From positions 1 to 64,000 of the forward strand of contig NZ_JAADJU010000003.1 of NCBI RefSeq assembly GCF_012933545.1: a stretch of DNA of 64,000 bases, written 5' to 3'. The translations under genes and the position numbers were made by a program. This DNA comes from Rouxiella aceris (GTDB lineage Bacteria; Pseudomonadota; Gammaproteobacteria; Enterobacterales; Enterobacteriaceae). The notes below the pieces were generated by a model. That model had not been told where the DNA came from and searched no databases. It worked only from the letters and a program-made list of their open reading frames with translations. Below are positions 63,479 through 64,000 of this stretch, piece by piece; position 1 is the first letter of the stretch, and every line of letters begins with the position of its first letter.

Positions 63479-64000
63479 ATGAGCAATATCTCTATCCAGG
63501 CTGGCAATGATGTCGCGCAAACCTCTGACGCAGGCAACGTTGCATCGGCAAAAGACAAATATCTGGTGGCAATGAAGAACCACTCGCTGATGGGCCAGGG
63601 CATGTGCACCATGGGCGATATGATGCTGCTGTTTACCGAACTGGCTAACGCCAAGTTCCAGCAAATGTCGAATAAAATGGCGGTATCTCGCGATGCACAG
63701 AATATGGCCAATAAAGTCGAAATCGCCATTGCCAAAATTGCCAAAGACGGTGACAAAGCCGAACTGCCTGCCGATGTTATCGACTATATGAGGCAAAACA
63801 ATATCCTGGTTGAGGATATGACTATTGATGAGTATGTCGCCAAGCATGGCACCAATATGCCAAAAACCAGTTTGCTCTCTATCCAGAAAGCGCTGGAGCA
63901 TACCTCAGGTACCGCTTCTGACTTTGTGCAGCAGAGCCAGCTGAAATTGCAGCAATTGATGCAGAACTTTAATACCGCGGTGACCATGGCCAACAGTATT
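63479..64000 (+). CDS. EspA/SseB-family translocon filament protein, copy 2 (cut by window end)
   Basis: Paralogue of the preceding gene; 174 codons are visible before the window ends in frame. After a divergent N-terminus (MSNISIQAGNDVAQTSD) the two proteins are nearly the same: LVAMKNHSLMGQ, CTMGDMMLLFTELANAKFQQ, VEDMTIDEYVAKHG. Differences include IAKIAKDGDKAELPADVIDYM. AAAGGAG lies 10 bases upstream. Expected to end about 16 codons past the window if it equals copy 1. Confidence 0.92.
   Translation, partial: MSNISIQAGNDVAQTSDAGNVASAKDKYLVAMKNHSLMGQGMCTMGDMMLLFTELANAKFQQMSNKMAVSRDAQNMANKVEIAIAKIAKDGDKAELPADVIDYMRQNNILVEDMTIDEYVAKHGTNMPKTSLLSIQKALEHTSGTASDFVQQSQLKLQQLMQNFNTAVTMANSI

Noticed and set aside
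44774-64000. Assignment of the T3SS to the Ysc or Inv/Mxi families
   Set aside because: Gene lengths, the SsaM/SsaB/SsaE genes, the SsrA-type kinase and the SseB-like filaments fit the Ssa/Esc family.

Overview
The window reads as chromosome from a Gram-negative enterobacterium (order Enterobacterales). The respiratory nitrate reductase operon, NarX/NarL/NarK, YchO, YbjI/YbjJ-like proteins, FhuF, Gsi-type transporter proteins and an OmpC/OmpF-type porin all match enterobacterial families closely in length and motifs. The genus cannot be fixed from the sequence; a non-Escherichia lineage such as Hafniaceae, Yersiniaceae or Budviciaceae is my guess only.

Layout, left to right. (1) 1-0.6 kb: a gene-free stretch with two pairs of a degenerate 60-bp direct repeat. 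(2) 0.6-9.5 kb: a ClC chloride channel with CBS domains, then narGHJI behind an FNR/NarL-type promoter. (3) 10.4-11.5 kb: a porin gene whose upstream region carries an NtrC-like site. (4) 11.8-22.2 kb: a probable D-amino-acid or muropeptide scavenging cluster: dgcN-dgcA, a Gsi-like ABC peptide importer (four genes), an S58 peptidase, an M55 D-aminopeptidase and a LysR regulator. (5) 22.3-26.4 kb: a T6SS-type Tle3 lipase effector with two full tandem copies and one truncated copy of its Tli3 immunity lipoprotein on an 835-bp period, and a small frameshifted remnant upstream. (6) 26.5-30.2 kb: a membrane gluconate (or ketogluconate) dehydrogenase operon. (7) 30.7-36.3 kb: ychO, narL, narX and narK, arranged as in E. 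coli but about 20 kb away from narGHJI. (8) 36.4-44.6 kb: ordinary metabolic and regulatory genes (YbdH-like dehydrogenase, YbjI phosphatase, two MFS transporters, ROK and RpiR regulators, a small unknown protein, fhuF with a Fur-like box).

(9) 44.8-64 kb, running off the right edge: a Salmonella SPI-2-like (Ssa/Esc family) type III secretion system. It is split into blocks: ssaB-C-D-E (minus), ssrB (plus) facing ssrA (minus), ssaM-V-N-O-P-Q (plus), an AraC regulator followed by ssaG-H-I-J-sctK-K-L (minus), and two tandem EspA/SseB filament genes (plus, the second cut by the window end). The minor export-apparatus genes (ssaR-U) do not follow ssaQ and are not in the window.

The most striking observation is an 18-bp inverted repeat with a 7-4-7 layout, ATCGGGT-N4-ACCTGA(A/C). 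One copy sits in each of the three divergent promoter regions of the T3SS (48300, 51921 and 62614), and I found it nowhere else in the window. It looks like the shared operator for the whole system, plausibly bound by the SsrB-like regulator, which would then also control its own gene and that of its kinase.
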